From positions 222,633 through 286,632 of the forward strand of contig JADJLO010000002.1 of assembly GCA_016710075.1 (NCBI GenBank): a stretch of 64,000 bases of DNA, written 5' to 3'. This DNA is from Acidobacteriota bacterium (GTDB lineage: Bacteria > Acidobacteriota > Blastocatellia > RBC074). Made by a program: the position numbers and the translations under genes. The notes under the pieces were generated by a model. It ran no database searches. It was not told where the DNA came from and saw only the letters and a program-made list of their open reading frames with translations. How positions within the stretch are numbered: position 1 is the first letter of the stretch; each line of letters begins with the position of its first letter. Positions 28,750-37,178 of this stretch are shown here, piece after piece.

Positions 28750-31272
28750 ATGGCGGTTTCTCCAGGCGAACGCCTGGGTCATTATGAAGTTCTCTCTCTG
28801 CTCGGTGTTGGCGGGATGGGAGAAGTTTATCTTGCCGTCGATCTTAACCTCTCCAGAAAAGTGGCGCTGAAATTACTGCCTGAAAAGCTTATGGCAGACC
28901 CTGACCTTGTCCGTCGCTTTGAGCAGGAGGCGCGTGCAGTCTCGGCTCTCAATCACCCTAATCTGGTCACGATATACGAATTCGGCGAATCGAACGGAGT
29001 CCATTACATGGCCTACGAGTATATCGACGGGAAATCACTCAAGGTGCGGATGGATGAATCGAGGCTCGCGCTGACGGAAGCTCTCGACATAGGAGTTCAG
29101 ATCACCACGGCGCTCAATGCCGCGCACGAGGCAGGCATCATTCACCGGGATATCAAGCCGGAAAATATTATGCTTCGGCGGGATGGGATCGTGAAGGTGC
29201 TTGATTTCGGCCTGGCCAAACTGACCGAAATGTGGAATCCGGAGGGTGAAACAAGGAATAAGGAAGGTGACACATTAATTCAGTCGGCGAAGGGTGCTCC
29301 AAATTCGGGATTCCCCTCTCCCCATTCGACGAGTCCCGGGATAGTCATGGGAACGCCGCATTACATGTCGCCTGAGCAGGCGCGCGGTCTTCAGGCTGAT
29401 CCGCGGACGGACATCTTCAGCCTCGGAATAGTGCTCTATGAAATGATTGCCGGTCGGGCGCCGTTTGAAGGCGAGAATGTGATCGACCTGGTCAGCTCGA
29501 TTCTGAGAGTCGATCCTCTGCCGCTCATCAACTTCGTGCCTGACGTTCCCTATCAACTGGAACACATTGTCAAGCGTGCTCTTCGAAAGGACCGCGATGA
29601 GCGATATCAGAGGGCGAAGGACCTGCTGATAGATCTCAACGATCTCAAGGAGGAGATGGCTTTTGCCATCAAGCAGGCGCGATCCGGCCAGCTCTACTAC
29701 AAGGACACCATCAGTTCACAAATCCCCGCATACAATACGGGGCAGCTTCCGGTAATGCCGACAACCACGCAGCCGAGCATGCAGTCGAGCAGCAGCATCA
29801 TCCTCGGCGAAGTCAAACGACATAAGTCGCGGGTAACGGCTGTGCTGGTCCTGGTATTGATCGCCGTTTCCGTTGGCGGAGTCTATCTTTACAAGACATT
29901 CAGAAGATCATCCGGCCCCAACAACAAGACCATCGCGGTTATGCCTTTCACGAACATGAGCGGCAATCCGACCGACGATTATTTCAGCGATGGGATAACC
30001 GAGGAGATACTCACTGAGCTCGCGAAAATCGCGGATCTCAAGGTCATCTCGCGAACGACGATGACCCGTTACAAGGGGTCGAAGAAGAGCCTGCGGGAAA
30101 TCGGAGACGAACTCAATGCCGGAGTCGTGCTCGAGGGCAGCGTTCGACGTGCCGGAGATCAGGTGCGGATCACTGCCCAGCTGGTGGATGCCGGCACTGA
30201 TGCGAATCTCTGGGCGGAGACCTACGACAAACAGTTCAAGCAGATCTTCGAAGTCCAGAGGGATGTGGCGCGGAACATCACTTTTGCGTTGAGAGCGAAA
30301 CTGTCCAATGGCGAGAAAGAGCGGATCGATAAACAAAGCTCATCGAATACTGAAGCTTACAACCTTTATCTTCAGGGAAGCTTTTTTCTCAACAAGGGCG
30401 GCCGTGAAAACATGGCCAGGGCTCGCGAATTTTTCAAGCAGGCGCAACTGCTCGATCCGAAAGACGCGCGCATCTGGGTAGGGATCGGCCGCACCATCGA
30501 TGACCGGGATGCTCCCGCTATCGTCGTCTCGCAACAGATGCGAGAGGCGGCTCAGAAGGCGATCAGCCTCGACGACAAGCTTGCATCCGCCTATGCTCTG
30601 CTCGCCCGCGTCAAGCGGACTTATGAATGGGATTGGGCGGGCGCCGAGAGCGATTATCAGAAAGCCCTGTCGCTCGAACCGGGTAATGCGCAGATCATAG
30701 CCGGCCTCGCCTCACTCAAGTCCACGCTGGGAAAATATGACGAGGCGATCAACCTGACCCGCGATTTGATCGACAGGGACCCGGTGACTGCGAGAAATTA
30801 TCAGCTCCTGGCTTTCAGGATGACTTACGTCAACCGCCTCGATGAAGCCATTGCGGCATGCAAGAAAGCTCTCGAACTCGATCCGCAGAGCGCATACTCG
30901 CATACTGTTCTGAGCGGCATTTATCTGCTCAAGGGCGAACCGGAATATGCTCTTGCCGAAGCCGAGAAGGAGACTGACGACGCCTGGCGACTCTACGATC
31001 TCGCGCTTGCCTATTTCGCCTCCGGACAAAAAAGCAGAGCCGATCAGGCGCTCAAAGATTACGTCGATAAATACAAGGATGTTGCCGCCTTCCAGATTGC
31101 CCAGATCTACGCTTTTCGCAACGAAGCTGACCAGGCATTCGAATGGCTTGAGACGGCATATTCACATCACGACGGAGGACTCGCAAATCTGAAGGGCGAT
31201 CCGTTGATGAAGAAGATCGAGAGAGACCCGCGTTACCGGCCTTTTCTGGCTAAAATGAAACTCCCGATTTGA
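28750..31272 (+). CDS. Transmembrane Ser/Thr protein kinase with TolB-like and TPR domains
   Basis: 840 residues. A Hanks-type kinase domain (about 12-310) has GVGGMGEVYLA, catalytic Lys41, HRDIKPEN (132-139) and DFGLA (152-156). One membrane helix (around 358-378, VTAVLVLVLIAVSVGGVYLY) leads to a domain like the adenylate-cyclase/TolB N-terminal family (TIAVMPFTNMSGNPTDDYFSDGITEEIL), then several TPR repeats. The kinase faces the cytoplasm, the sensor part the periplasm. The HlyD adaptor begins 22 bases after its stop and the M50 fusion follows, so the kinase heads the export operon. Confidence 0.92.
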   Translation: MAVSPGERLGHYEVLSLLGVGGMGEVYLAVDLNLSRKVALKLLPEKLMADPDLVRRFEQEARAVSALNHPNLVTIYEFGESNGVHYMAYEYIDGKSLKVRMDESRLALTEALDIGVQITTALNAAHEAGIIHRDIKPENIMLRRDGIVKVLDFGLAKLTEMWNPEGETRNKEGDTLIQSAKGAPNSGFPSPHSTSPGIVMGTPHYMSPEQARGLQADPRTDIFSLGIVLYEMIAGRAPFEGENVIDLVSSILRVDPLPLINFVPDVPYQLEHIVKRALRKDRDERYQRAKDLLIDLNDLKEEMAFAIKQARSGQLYYKDTISSQIPAYNTGQLPVMPTTTQPSMQSSSSIILGEVKRHKSRVTAVLVLVLIAVSVGGVYLYKTFRRSSGPNNKTIAVMPFTNMSGNPTDDYFSDGITEEILTELAKIADLKVISRTTMTRYKGSKKSLREIGDELNAGVVLEGSVRRAGDQVRITAQLVDAGTDANLWAETYDKQFKQIFEVQRDVARNITFALRAKLSNGEKERIDKQSSSNTEAYNLYLQGSFFLNKGGRENMARAREFFKQAQLLDPKDARIWVGIGRTIDDRDAPAIVVSQQMREAAQKAISLDDKLASAYALLARVKRTYEWDWAGAESDYQKALSLEPGNAQIIAGLASLKSTLGKYDEAINLTRDLIDRDPVTARNYQLLAFRMTYVNRLDEAIAACKKALELDPQSAYSHTVLSGIYLLKGEPEYALAEAEKETDDAWRLYDLALAYFASGQKSRADQALKDYVDKYKDVAAFQIAQIYAFRNEADQAFEWLETAYSHHDGGLANLKGDPLMKKIERDPRYRPFLAKMKLPI

Positions 31273-31294
31273 ATCCTTGACTGGAGCGAAGCAC

Positions 31295-32458
31295 ATGAAT
31301 AACACCCCCAAATTCAAGATGTTCGCCATGATCGGAATGGTCTGCCTGCTTCTATCCTGCAGTTCAGTGGAAAAACCGGCCAGACCGGATGGAGCAGTCT
31401 CAGCCGCCGCGGCAGCACGTCCTGCCATCGCGGTCAGCGTCGAGGAGGCGAAGCCCTCTGCCGAAGCCGGTGAAGATCTGCTTCCGGCCGTCATCTCGGT
31501 TGAGAACTCCGCCATGGTTTTGGCGCAGCGCGACGGAATCCTGACAGAGGTTCGGGTGCAGGAAGGATCACGTGTTGCCAGAGGAGATCTCCTCGCCCAG
31601 ATGAGTGCAGATGATCAGCGCTCCCAGTTGCGTCAGGCCGAACTCGAAGTCAGCCGGTCTCTCCTTGAGGAAAAGCAGTTGGAGGCACTGGTCAAGGTCA
31701 ATAAGAACGAGCTGGATCAGGAGATGGCGCTGGCGGATGACGGGTTGTCGAGCAAACGTCAGATCGACCGCGCCCGATTTAAACTCGAAGCCAACCAGGA
31801 GGAGCTTGAAAGAGCGCGCCTCTCCACTCAGACCAATCGCGCCAGGGTCGACTCGGTCAAAATTGAGATCGAGAAGGCCACGCTCCGGGCCCCGCTCACA
31901 GGCATCGTTATCCATCGTTTCGTCAAGCTTGGCGCCGGTGTAGTCAAGAACGACAAGCTTTTCGAAGTTTCACAGCTCTCGCCTCTTCAGGTCAGATTCC
32001 AGGCTCAGCAGGCCGCCGGGCGCAGTCTCAATCCCGGTAGATCATTAGGTCTCTCCGCGGCGGACAATGACCGGGTCATCGCGCAGGCGCGCATCCGCCG
32101 GCTCGATCCGGTGGCCGATGCTGCCAGCAATACGATCGGATACTGGGCCGATGTCATTGGCGGGTCGGGATTGATCCCGGGCATGGCGGTAAACGTCCAC
32201 CTGCCACGCGCGACATCCGGCAACACTTTCAGGATATCCCGCAACTCTTTCCCCGCCACCGCGGATTTGCGAAACGGAGCAGCCGGCACCCTCTTTGTGG
32301 TTGACGCTGATAAATGCGCGGCGCGGACGGTGTGGATCACCTCAGTCGAGGGAGGCAGTGTCGTCATCGGCTCAGGCTTGAGCGCCGGCGACCGCATCAT
32401 CCTCTCGCCGCCGGCTGATCTCAAAGCCGGTGACGCGGTAACCGCCAGGAAAAACTGA
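31295..32458 (+). CDS. HlyD/RND-type periplasmic adaptor lipoprotein
   Basis: 387 residues. The signal peptide ends at lipobox LLSC (Cys22). The body has the adaptor layout: lipoyl half-motif NSAMVLAQRDGILTEVRVQEG, a long coiled-coil hairpin (about 110-200), the second lipoyl half LRAPLTGIVIHRFVKLGAGV and a beta-barrel domain. Adaptors connect an inner-membrane transporter to an outer-membrane channel. ATG 31295 with GGAG upstream is chosen. No ABC or RND pump gene is adjacent; its partner appears to be the M50/HlyD fusion next door. Confidence 0.88.
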   Translation: MNNTPKFKMFAMIGMVCLLLSCSSVEKPARPDGAVSAAAAARPAIAVSVEEAKPSAEAGEDLLPAVISVENSAMVLAQRDGILTEVRVQEGSRVARGDLLAQMSADDQRSQLRQAELEVSRSLLEEKQLEALVKVNKNELDQEMALADDGLSSKRQIDRARFKLEANQEELERARLSTQTNRARVDSVKIEIEKATLRAPLTGIVIHRFVKLGAGVVKNDKLFEVSQLSPLQVRFQAQQAAGRSLNPGRSLGLSAADNDRVIAQARIRRLDPVADAASNTIGYWADVIGGSGLIPGMAVNVHLPRATSGNTFRISRNSFPATADLRNGAAGTLFVVDADKCAARTVWITSVEGGSVVIGSGLSAGDRIILSPPADLKAGDAVTARKN

Positions 32459-32514
32459 TCGAACGCTGAAAACTCTCATTCATAGTTTGTTGGCCATACC
32501 CGGAGATCCCCTGC

Positions 32515-34725
32515 ATGGACAAGTTCCGGTCAGACCTCAAAATCATCCGCTCGGTGCAGAACGGTGAAGAGACCTTCATCGTCAAGGACCCCGTCGCGCT
32601 CAAATACTTCCGCTTCGGCTTGATGGAGATCAGCATCTTCAAAAACCTCGACGGCACCAAAGACCATGACGAAGTCGCGAGGCTGGTCAGCGAAGAAACC
32701 GGGTTGCATTTCGTCGGACAGCACATCTCCAGCTATGTCGAAAATCTGAGGAAGATGAATTTCATCGAGCAATCGGCGAGCGAAAAAAGCCTGATCCTGC
32801 TTGAACACCTGCGCGAAGACCGGAAATACAAAGCCAGTGCAACCAGCGAGGGCAAGGACATTCTCTACCAGCGGTTCCCTTTGTACGACCCCGATGATTT
32901 GTACAACCGGGTGATCAAATATATCCGCTTTCTCTGGTCACGGGAATTTTTCATCTTTTGCATGATTCTCTTCTCGCTTGCGGCGATGATCATCATTTCG
33001 AACTGGGATACGGTGAGCGAGGGGCTTACCAATCTGCGCTCGTTCGAAAGCCCCGGAGATGTCGGGATCTTCCTCGGTGTTCTCTTTATCGTCATTATCT
33101 TTCACGAGAACGGCCATGGCCTGACCTGCAAATATTACGGGGGTGAAGTTCATGAAGTCGGCTTCATGCTCATCTTTTTCATGCCCGCATTTTATGCGAA
33201 TGTCAGCGATGCCTGGACGTTTCAGAGCAAGGCGTCGAAATTGTGGGTGACTTTTGCCGGGGCCTTCGTCGAACTGATCATGTCATCGATTGCCGCATTC
33301 ATCTGGTATTTCTCCACCCCCGGATTTCTGACACATCAGGTGGCCTTCACTTTCATGCTGGTGGCAGGGCTTTCCTCGATCATCGTCAACATGAATCCGC
33401 TGATCAAGCTCGATGGATATTTTGCGCTGGTAGATTACCTCGAAATATCGAATCTCAGCGGCGATTCGTCTAAATATATCTCCGCACTTGCCCGGAAGTA
33501 CATTATGAGGTCTCAGGTGGCGATCCCCGAGTACACTCCAAGATTGAAGCGGATATACTTTATTTACGGTTTTCTCTCGGTCTGTTACCGCATTTTCATG
33601 CTGACAATAGTTCTCCTCTTCTTTTACAAGGTGATCGGAAAGATGTTCCCGGAATCAGGCCTGTTTGTCTTTCTCTTCATTGCGTACCGGTTGCTTAGAA
33701 AGAAGCTGAGAACCCTGTGGAATGGTATCCGGCACTTTTATGTCGATAAGAAGGAGCTGCTGATGAAGCCGAAATCGCTAGTCATAGGGAGTGTTGCAGC
33801 GGCTGCGGTTCTGGGAATCCTGCTGTTTCTGCCCTTTCCTCATTGGTATCGCACGACGTTTGTCATCGAACCGGCCGAGCGAATTCCGGTACGTGCCGAA
33901 AGTGGCGGCTTCATTTCCAGCATTGTTGTTGGAGAAGGCGCAAAAGTAAAACGCGGGCAAATGCTTGCCGTACTGCGTGATCCCGATGTCGTTCAAAAAC
34001 GCGATGCCCTCAAATCAAGGATTGCGGTGATCGAACGGCGCATCATGTCTGAGCAGGCGCAGAATGCCACGGCGGAATCGATTGAAAATCAGCGTCGCCG
34101 GGATCAGTTGAGAACCGAGCTGGCCGAGGTGGAATCCACGCTTGAATCGCTCAATCTGACTTCGCCGGTCGATGGTGTCATCGTTACTTCCAAGCTGGAG
34201 GGGCGCCTTGGAGCAATGCTCAAACCCGGCGACAGGTTTTGCGAGATCGCAACTTACGGTTCCCCTCGTGTCATTGTGGCTGTCGATGACTGGGACTTGC
34301 TCGATGTCAGTCCCGGATCCGCCGCATCCCTGCGGCTCAACTCATCTCCTGAAAAGGAGATTACCGGACATGTCGCCAGCCTCGCATCCGCCTCCGAGCT
34401 GCATCAGAGACTCTCGCCGGCATTCAACAAAGACAATTCAACAGGTGGGCTGACCGGCACTGTCAAAGCCGCCGAGGCCAGGAGTCCTGCTGCCAGAAAG
34501 AAACTCTCGGCACGTCAACAGGCAGAGCTTGCAGCAATCGAAGCGACTTCGCCATTCGACGCCCCAATCACCCGCTTCGATGCCATGATCGAGGTGGATG
34601 CGGACCCCGCATCGATTAAACCCGGAATGACCGGAGAGGTGAAGATCTACGGGCGAAAACGGACGATTGCCATGATGTTCTGGACCGGATTGCGCGACTG
34701 GTTCCGTACTCAGATCTGGTGGTAA
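32515..34725 (+). CDS. PqqD-like / M50 protease / HlyD fusion membrane protein
   Basis: 736 residues in three parts. Residues 1-90 form a winged-helix, PqqD-like region (ETFIVKDPVALKYFRFGLME...HISSYVENLRKMNFIEQS). Residues about 140-425 are a multi-helix site-2-protease-type domain with zinc motif HENGH (197-201) and NPLIKLDGY (294-302). Residues about 440-736 are a HlyD-like periplasmic arm (GFISSIVVGEGAKVKRGQML, coiled coil, LTSPVDGVIV). PqqD-like folds bind leader peptides in RiPP systems, M50 domains cut peptides in the membrane, and HlyD arms contact export channels. Such proteins are usually annotated as peptide zinc metalloproteases or efflux adaptors. Intact. Confidence 0.88.
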   Translation: MDKFRSDLKIIRSVQNGEETFIVKDPVALKYFRFGLMEISIFKNLDGTKDHDEVARLVSEETGLHFVGQHISSYVENLRKMNFIEQSASEKSLILLEHLREDRKYKASATSEGKDILYQRFPLYDPDDLYNRVIKYIRFLWSREFFIFCMILFSLAAMIIISNWDTVSEGLTNLRSFESPGDVGIFLGVLFIVIIFHENGHGLTCKYYGGEVHEVGFMLIFFMPAFYANVSDAWTFQSKASKLWVTFAGAFVELIMSSIAAFIWYFSTPGFLTHQVAFTFMLVAGLSSIIVNMNPLIKLDGYFALVDYLEISNLSGDSSKYISALARKYIMRSQVAIPEYTPRLKRIYFIYGFLSVCYRIFMLTIVLLFFYKVIGKMFPESGLFVFLFIAYRLLRKKLRTLWNGIRHFYVDKKELLMKPKSLVIGSVAAAAVLGILLFLPFPHWYRTTFVIEPAERIPVRAESGGFISSIVVGEGAKVKRGQMLAVLRDPDVVQKRDALKSRIAVIERRIMSEQAQNATAESIENQRRRDQLRTELAEVESTLESLNLTSPVDGVIVTSKLEGRLGAMLKPGDRFCEIATYGSPRVIVAVDDWDLLDVSPGSAASLRLNSSPEKEITGHVASLASASELHQRLSPAFNKDNSTGGLTGTVKAAEARSPAARKKLSARQQAELAAIEATSPFDAPITRFDAMIEVDADPASIKPGMTGEVKIYGRKRTIAMMFWTGLRDWFRTQIWW

Positions 34726-34749
34726 GCTGAAAAAAAGATTTCGAAATAT

Positions 34750-34813
34750 TAACTGCTCAGCCCCTGACCTGACTTTGGCCTTCGGAGATTGCCCTCAAAT
34801 TGCTGAGCAGTTA
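34750..34813 (+). terminator. Hairpin after the PqqD-M50-HlyD gene
   Basis: TAACTGCTCAGC at 34750-34761 pairs with GCTGAGCAGTTA at 34802-34813 and is followed by CTGTTTT. The 40-base loop is long; it probably ends the plus-strand operon. Confidence 0.55.
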
Positions 34814-34830
34814 CTGTTTTAAAAAATCAG

Positions 34831-34884
34831 AAACCCGTGCACTTTCCGGTTTGATGTTGGGGGACACGGAAAGTGCACGGGTTT
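34831..34884 (-). terminator. Strong hairpin downstream of the repeat-peptide gene
   Basis: 18-base perfect arms (34831-34848 and 34867-34884; AAACCCGTGCACTTTCCG and its complement) lie 32 bases beyond the stop of the minus-strand repeat gene. On the minus strand the stem is followed by TTTCTGATTTTTT, the arrangement of an intrinsic terminator. Confidence 0.65.
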
Positions 34885-34916
34885 GGGAGAGACTACTACT
34901 ACTGGTTTTTTAGACT

Positions 34917-35312
34917 TTATTCGAGAGGGCTGGCCATCGGGTTGGCACGATCCTCGAGAGGGCTGGCCATCGGATTGGCGCGATCCTCGAGGGGGCTGGC
35001 CATCGGATTGGCGCGATCTTCGAGAGGGCTGGCCAACGGATTGGCGCGATCTTCAAGAGGACTGGCCAACGGATTGGCACGATCTTCGAGAGGGCTGGCC
35101 AACGGATTGGCGCGATCTTCGAGAGGGCTGGCCAACGGATTGGCGCGGCTTTCGAGCGGGTTCGCCATCGGATTGGCACGATCTTCAAGCGGATTCGTTG
35201 TCAGACTGGCAAAGCCAACCTTGAGTTCACTCAAATCCTGCCCGGTTGCACTTTTGATCTGGGCACGCTGGTCGTCGGTCAGTTTGATTACAACTTCTTT
35301 CTTATCAGCCAT
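34917..35312 (-). CDS. Repeat peptide: leader-like N-terminus plus nine 11-residue repeats
   Basis: 131 residues. ATG 35312 is fixed by GGAGG eight bases upstream. Residues 1-41 are a compact non-repeated part, MADKKEVVIKLTDDQRAQIK then SATGQDLSELKVGFASLTTN. Then come nine full copies of an 11-residue unit (consensus PLEDRANPLAS; variants have M for L, and S for D once) and a final PLE. Copies are 33 bases long and nearly identical. There is no signal peptide, no Cys and no recognised enzyme domain. It stands beside a PqqD-like/M50/HlyD membrane protein and behind a sigma-54 promoter. A RiPP-like precursor or a repetitive secreted protein is possible; no modifying enzyme is visible in the window. 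Confidence 0.8.
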   Translation of the reverse strand: MADKKEVVIKLTDDQRAQIKSATGQDLSELKVGFASLTTNPLEDRANPMANPLESRANPLASPLEDRANPLASPLEDRANPLASPLEDRANPLASPLEDRANPMASPLEDRANPMASPLEDRANPMASPLE

Positions 35313-35374
35313 TGGAATTCCTCCGTGATATTGTTTGTTTTTTATCTGTTCAAGCTTCGAACGTTTATGTTTAA

Positions 35375-35390
35375 AGCAAATCTGATGCCA
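35375..35390 (-). promoter_or_regulatory. Sigma-54 promoter of the repeat-peptide gene
   Basis: On the minus strand the sequence is CTGGCAT-CAGA-TTTGCTTT: the -24 GG and -12 GC elements (TGGCA...TTGCT) have the exact spacing of the RpoN consensus. Transcription would start near 35363, about 50 bases before the ATG. A sigma-54 activator gene is the next gene upstream. Confidence 0.8.
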
Positions 35391-35472
35391 GATGAGTTTG
35401 TTCAGGAAAGTCTTCAAAAAAGCCTGTAAATTCGCACATTGTCTCCAGGGAATGAAACATCATGATTACTCT

Positions 35473-35534
35473 GAGGGGAATTTCTGCCATCCGGCGAGGG
35501 TGGAAATTGCCCTCGGGGGTAAAATTTATCCCTC
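35473..35534 (-). promoter_or_regulatory. Iterated palindromes, likely activator (UAS) sites
   Basis: Three related motifs lie 83-145 bases upstream of the sigma-54 -24 element: GAGGGGAATTTCTGCC (35473-35488), GAGGGTGGAAATTGCCCTC (35496-35514) and GGGGGTAAAATTTATCCCTC (35515-35534). The last two are clear palindromes of the form GRGGG-AAATT-CCCTC with centres about 20 bases apart, two helical turns. This is the usual place for binding sites of NtrC-type activators. Confidence 0.55.
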
Positions 35535-35551
35535 TACGGCATTGGGAGTTT

Positions 35552-36955
35552 TCAGAGGTGGTACTTTTTGCAGAGGTACTTCATTTTGTCCTTGTTCAGT
35601 CCGAGAAGCTCCGCTGCTTTGGTTTTTACGCCGCTGGTGCGATCGAGGGCAGATCTCAGAAGTTCATACTCATAGCGGGCGAGTTCCTGATCCAGGCTCA
35701 TTCCTGATTCCGGGATAACCGGCTTGGATTCGGGGGCAATGCCGGGAGAATCGGGCTTGTATGCCGACGGCTGATTGAGAATGTGCGGCGGCAGGTGAGA
35801 AGCCCCGATGATCTCGTCATCGGTCATGACCACCAGCCGCTGAATCAGATTTTCCAGCTCGCGCACATTACCTTTCCATTGATAATCCATCAGATAATTG
35901 ATCGCTTCCTGATCGATGTGTTTTTGCCTGACTCTGTGTTCATCGCAGAAGCGGCGGATGAAGTGATCCAGCAGCAGCGGTATGTCCTCGCGTCTGTCGC
36001 GAAGAGGTGGCAGGTAGATTGGCACCACATTGATGCGGTAATAGAGGTCCTCGCGGAAGCGGCCCTGTGCAATGGCCTCCTCCAGGTTTTCGTTGGTGGC
36101 CGTGATCAATCGGATGTCGACTTTGATTGTTCGTTTGCCGCCGAGTCGTGTGACTTCACGATCTTCCAGAACTCTCAGCAATTTTGATTGCAGCGGCAGC
36201 CCAAGCGTTCCGATCTCGTCAAGGAAGAGCGTCCCGCCGTCGGCGCGTTCGAAACGGCCTTCAACCATGCCGGCAGCGCCGGTGAAGGCTCCCTTCTCAT
36301 GACCGAACAGCTCGGCCTCAATCAGATTCTCGGGAAGCGCGGCACAGTTGACGCCGATGAAGGGGCCTGAACTCCGCGACGAATTGTAATGGATCGCCCT
36401 TGCAACCAGTTCCTTTCCGGTGCCTGACTCGCCTCGCACGATGACCGTGGCATTGCTGTCCGCCACCCGATGAATTGCGGTAAAGACATCAATCATCAGC
36501 TCGCTGTAACCGATGATCTGTGAAAATGAGTAGCGATTCTCGATCTCCCGCCTGAGCCGGACATTCTCCCGCTCGATTCTCTGTCTCTCGATGGCTCGGT
36601 TGATGATCAGGTGAAGTTCGCGAATGTCCACGGGCTTGCGGAAATAGTCGTATGCGCCTGCTTCAATTACGTGCAGCGGCGTATCGGCCTTCTCGTCGCC
36701 GGTCATGACGATGATGATCGAATCCGGGTTTGCCCGCCGGATGGCGCCGATGTTACTCAGCCCGTCGTTCAAGGCGTGCGTCGGAGGCAGGTGAAGATCG
36801 AGCAGCACCAGATCGGGTCGCTCGCTCCTCGCTGCATTCAGCGCGGTCTCGCGATCGAAGCACTGCACGATCTCGAAGTCCTTCTTCAATGCCCAGTTCA
36901 ACTGCTCCTGCAGAATTGTGTCGTCATCGACTATCAGTAGTTTGTTGCGATGCAT
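35552..36955 (-). CDS. NtrC/PrsR-like sigma-54-dependent response regulator
   Basis: 467 residues. The receiver domain (1-120) has the acidic pocket IVDDD and phospho-acceptor Asp53 in LLDLHLPP. The AAA+ domain has Walker A GESGTGKE (175-182), the sigma-54 contact loop GAFTGA (222-227) and GGTLFLDEIG. A Fis-type helix-turn-helix ends the protein (TKAAELLGLNKDKMKYL). The receiver start (KLLIVDDDTILQEQLNWAL...CFDRETAL) resembles PrsR, the activator of the PEP-CTERM/exosortase system. Its kinase partner lies upstream, now split off by an IS element; its likely target is the adjacent sigma-54 promoter. Confidence 0.9.
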   Translation of the reverse strand: MHRNKLLIVDDDTILQEQLNWALKKDFEIVQCFDRETALNAARSERPDLVLLDLHLPPTHALNDGLSNIGAIRRANPDSIIIVMTGDEKADTPLHVIEAGAYDYFRKPVDIRELHLIINRAIERQRIERENVRLRREIENRYSFSQIIGYSELMIDVFTAIHRVADSNATVIVRGESGTGKELVARAIHYNSSRSSGPFIGVNCAALPENLIEAELFGHEKGAFTGAAGMVEGRFERADGGTLFLDEIGTLGLPLQSKLLRVLEDREVTRLGGKRTIKVDIRLITATNENLEEAIAQGRFREDLYYRINVVPIYLPPLRDRREDIPLLLDHFIRRFCDEHRVRQKHIDQEAINYLMDYQWKGNVRELENLIQRLVVMTDDEIIGASHLPPHILNQPSAYKPDSPGIAPESKPVIPESGMSLDQELARYEYELLRSALDRTSGVKTKAAELLGLNKDKMKYLCKKYHL

Positions 36956-37034
36956 AATTTATATCTATTTGCGAAAAGAATACTCCATCAATAGCCGCCA
37001 TCTTGGGCGGTGATGAATTTTCGCATCGGGCGAC

Positions 37035-37163
37035 TTAGCTCGATGGATCGTCATCCTGTTCGCCGTTGAATTCGATCAAGCGGCGGTATTTGGTAACGAG
37101 AACCAAGCGATACTGAAGCGAGTAAGCGCAGTGATTGAGGGTCGAAAGGGATTGTTTTGCCAT
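37035..37163 (-). pseudogene. tnpA: 42-residue internally deleted TnpA
   Basis: ATG 37163 to stop 37035 is one unbroken frame of 42 codons: the first 28 residues of TnpA (through LVLVTKYRR) joined to LIEFNGEQ and then to the last residues DDDPSS. The HUH site, the catalytic Tyr region and most of the fold are gone. The deletion is in frame. Confidence 0.75.
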
Positions 37164-37178
37164 AATGAACTAAGTATA

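Noticed and set aside
34917..35200. Regular 33-base direct repeats that look like a CRISPR or satellite array
   Set aside because: The repeats are in frame, contiguous without spacers, and encode PLEDRANPLAS units behind a good ribosome site; a coding repeat explains them.
34873..35328. Long open frames on the plus strand over the repeat gene
   Set aside because: They exist because the repeat lacks stops in several frames; no ribosome site or homology supports them.
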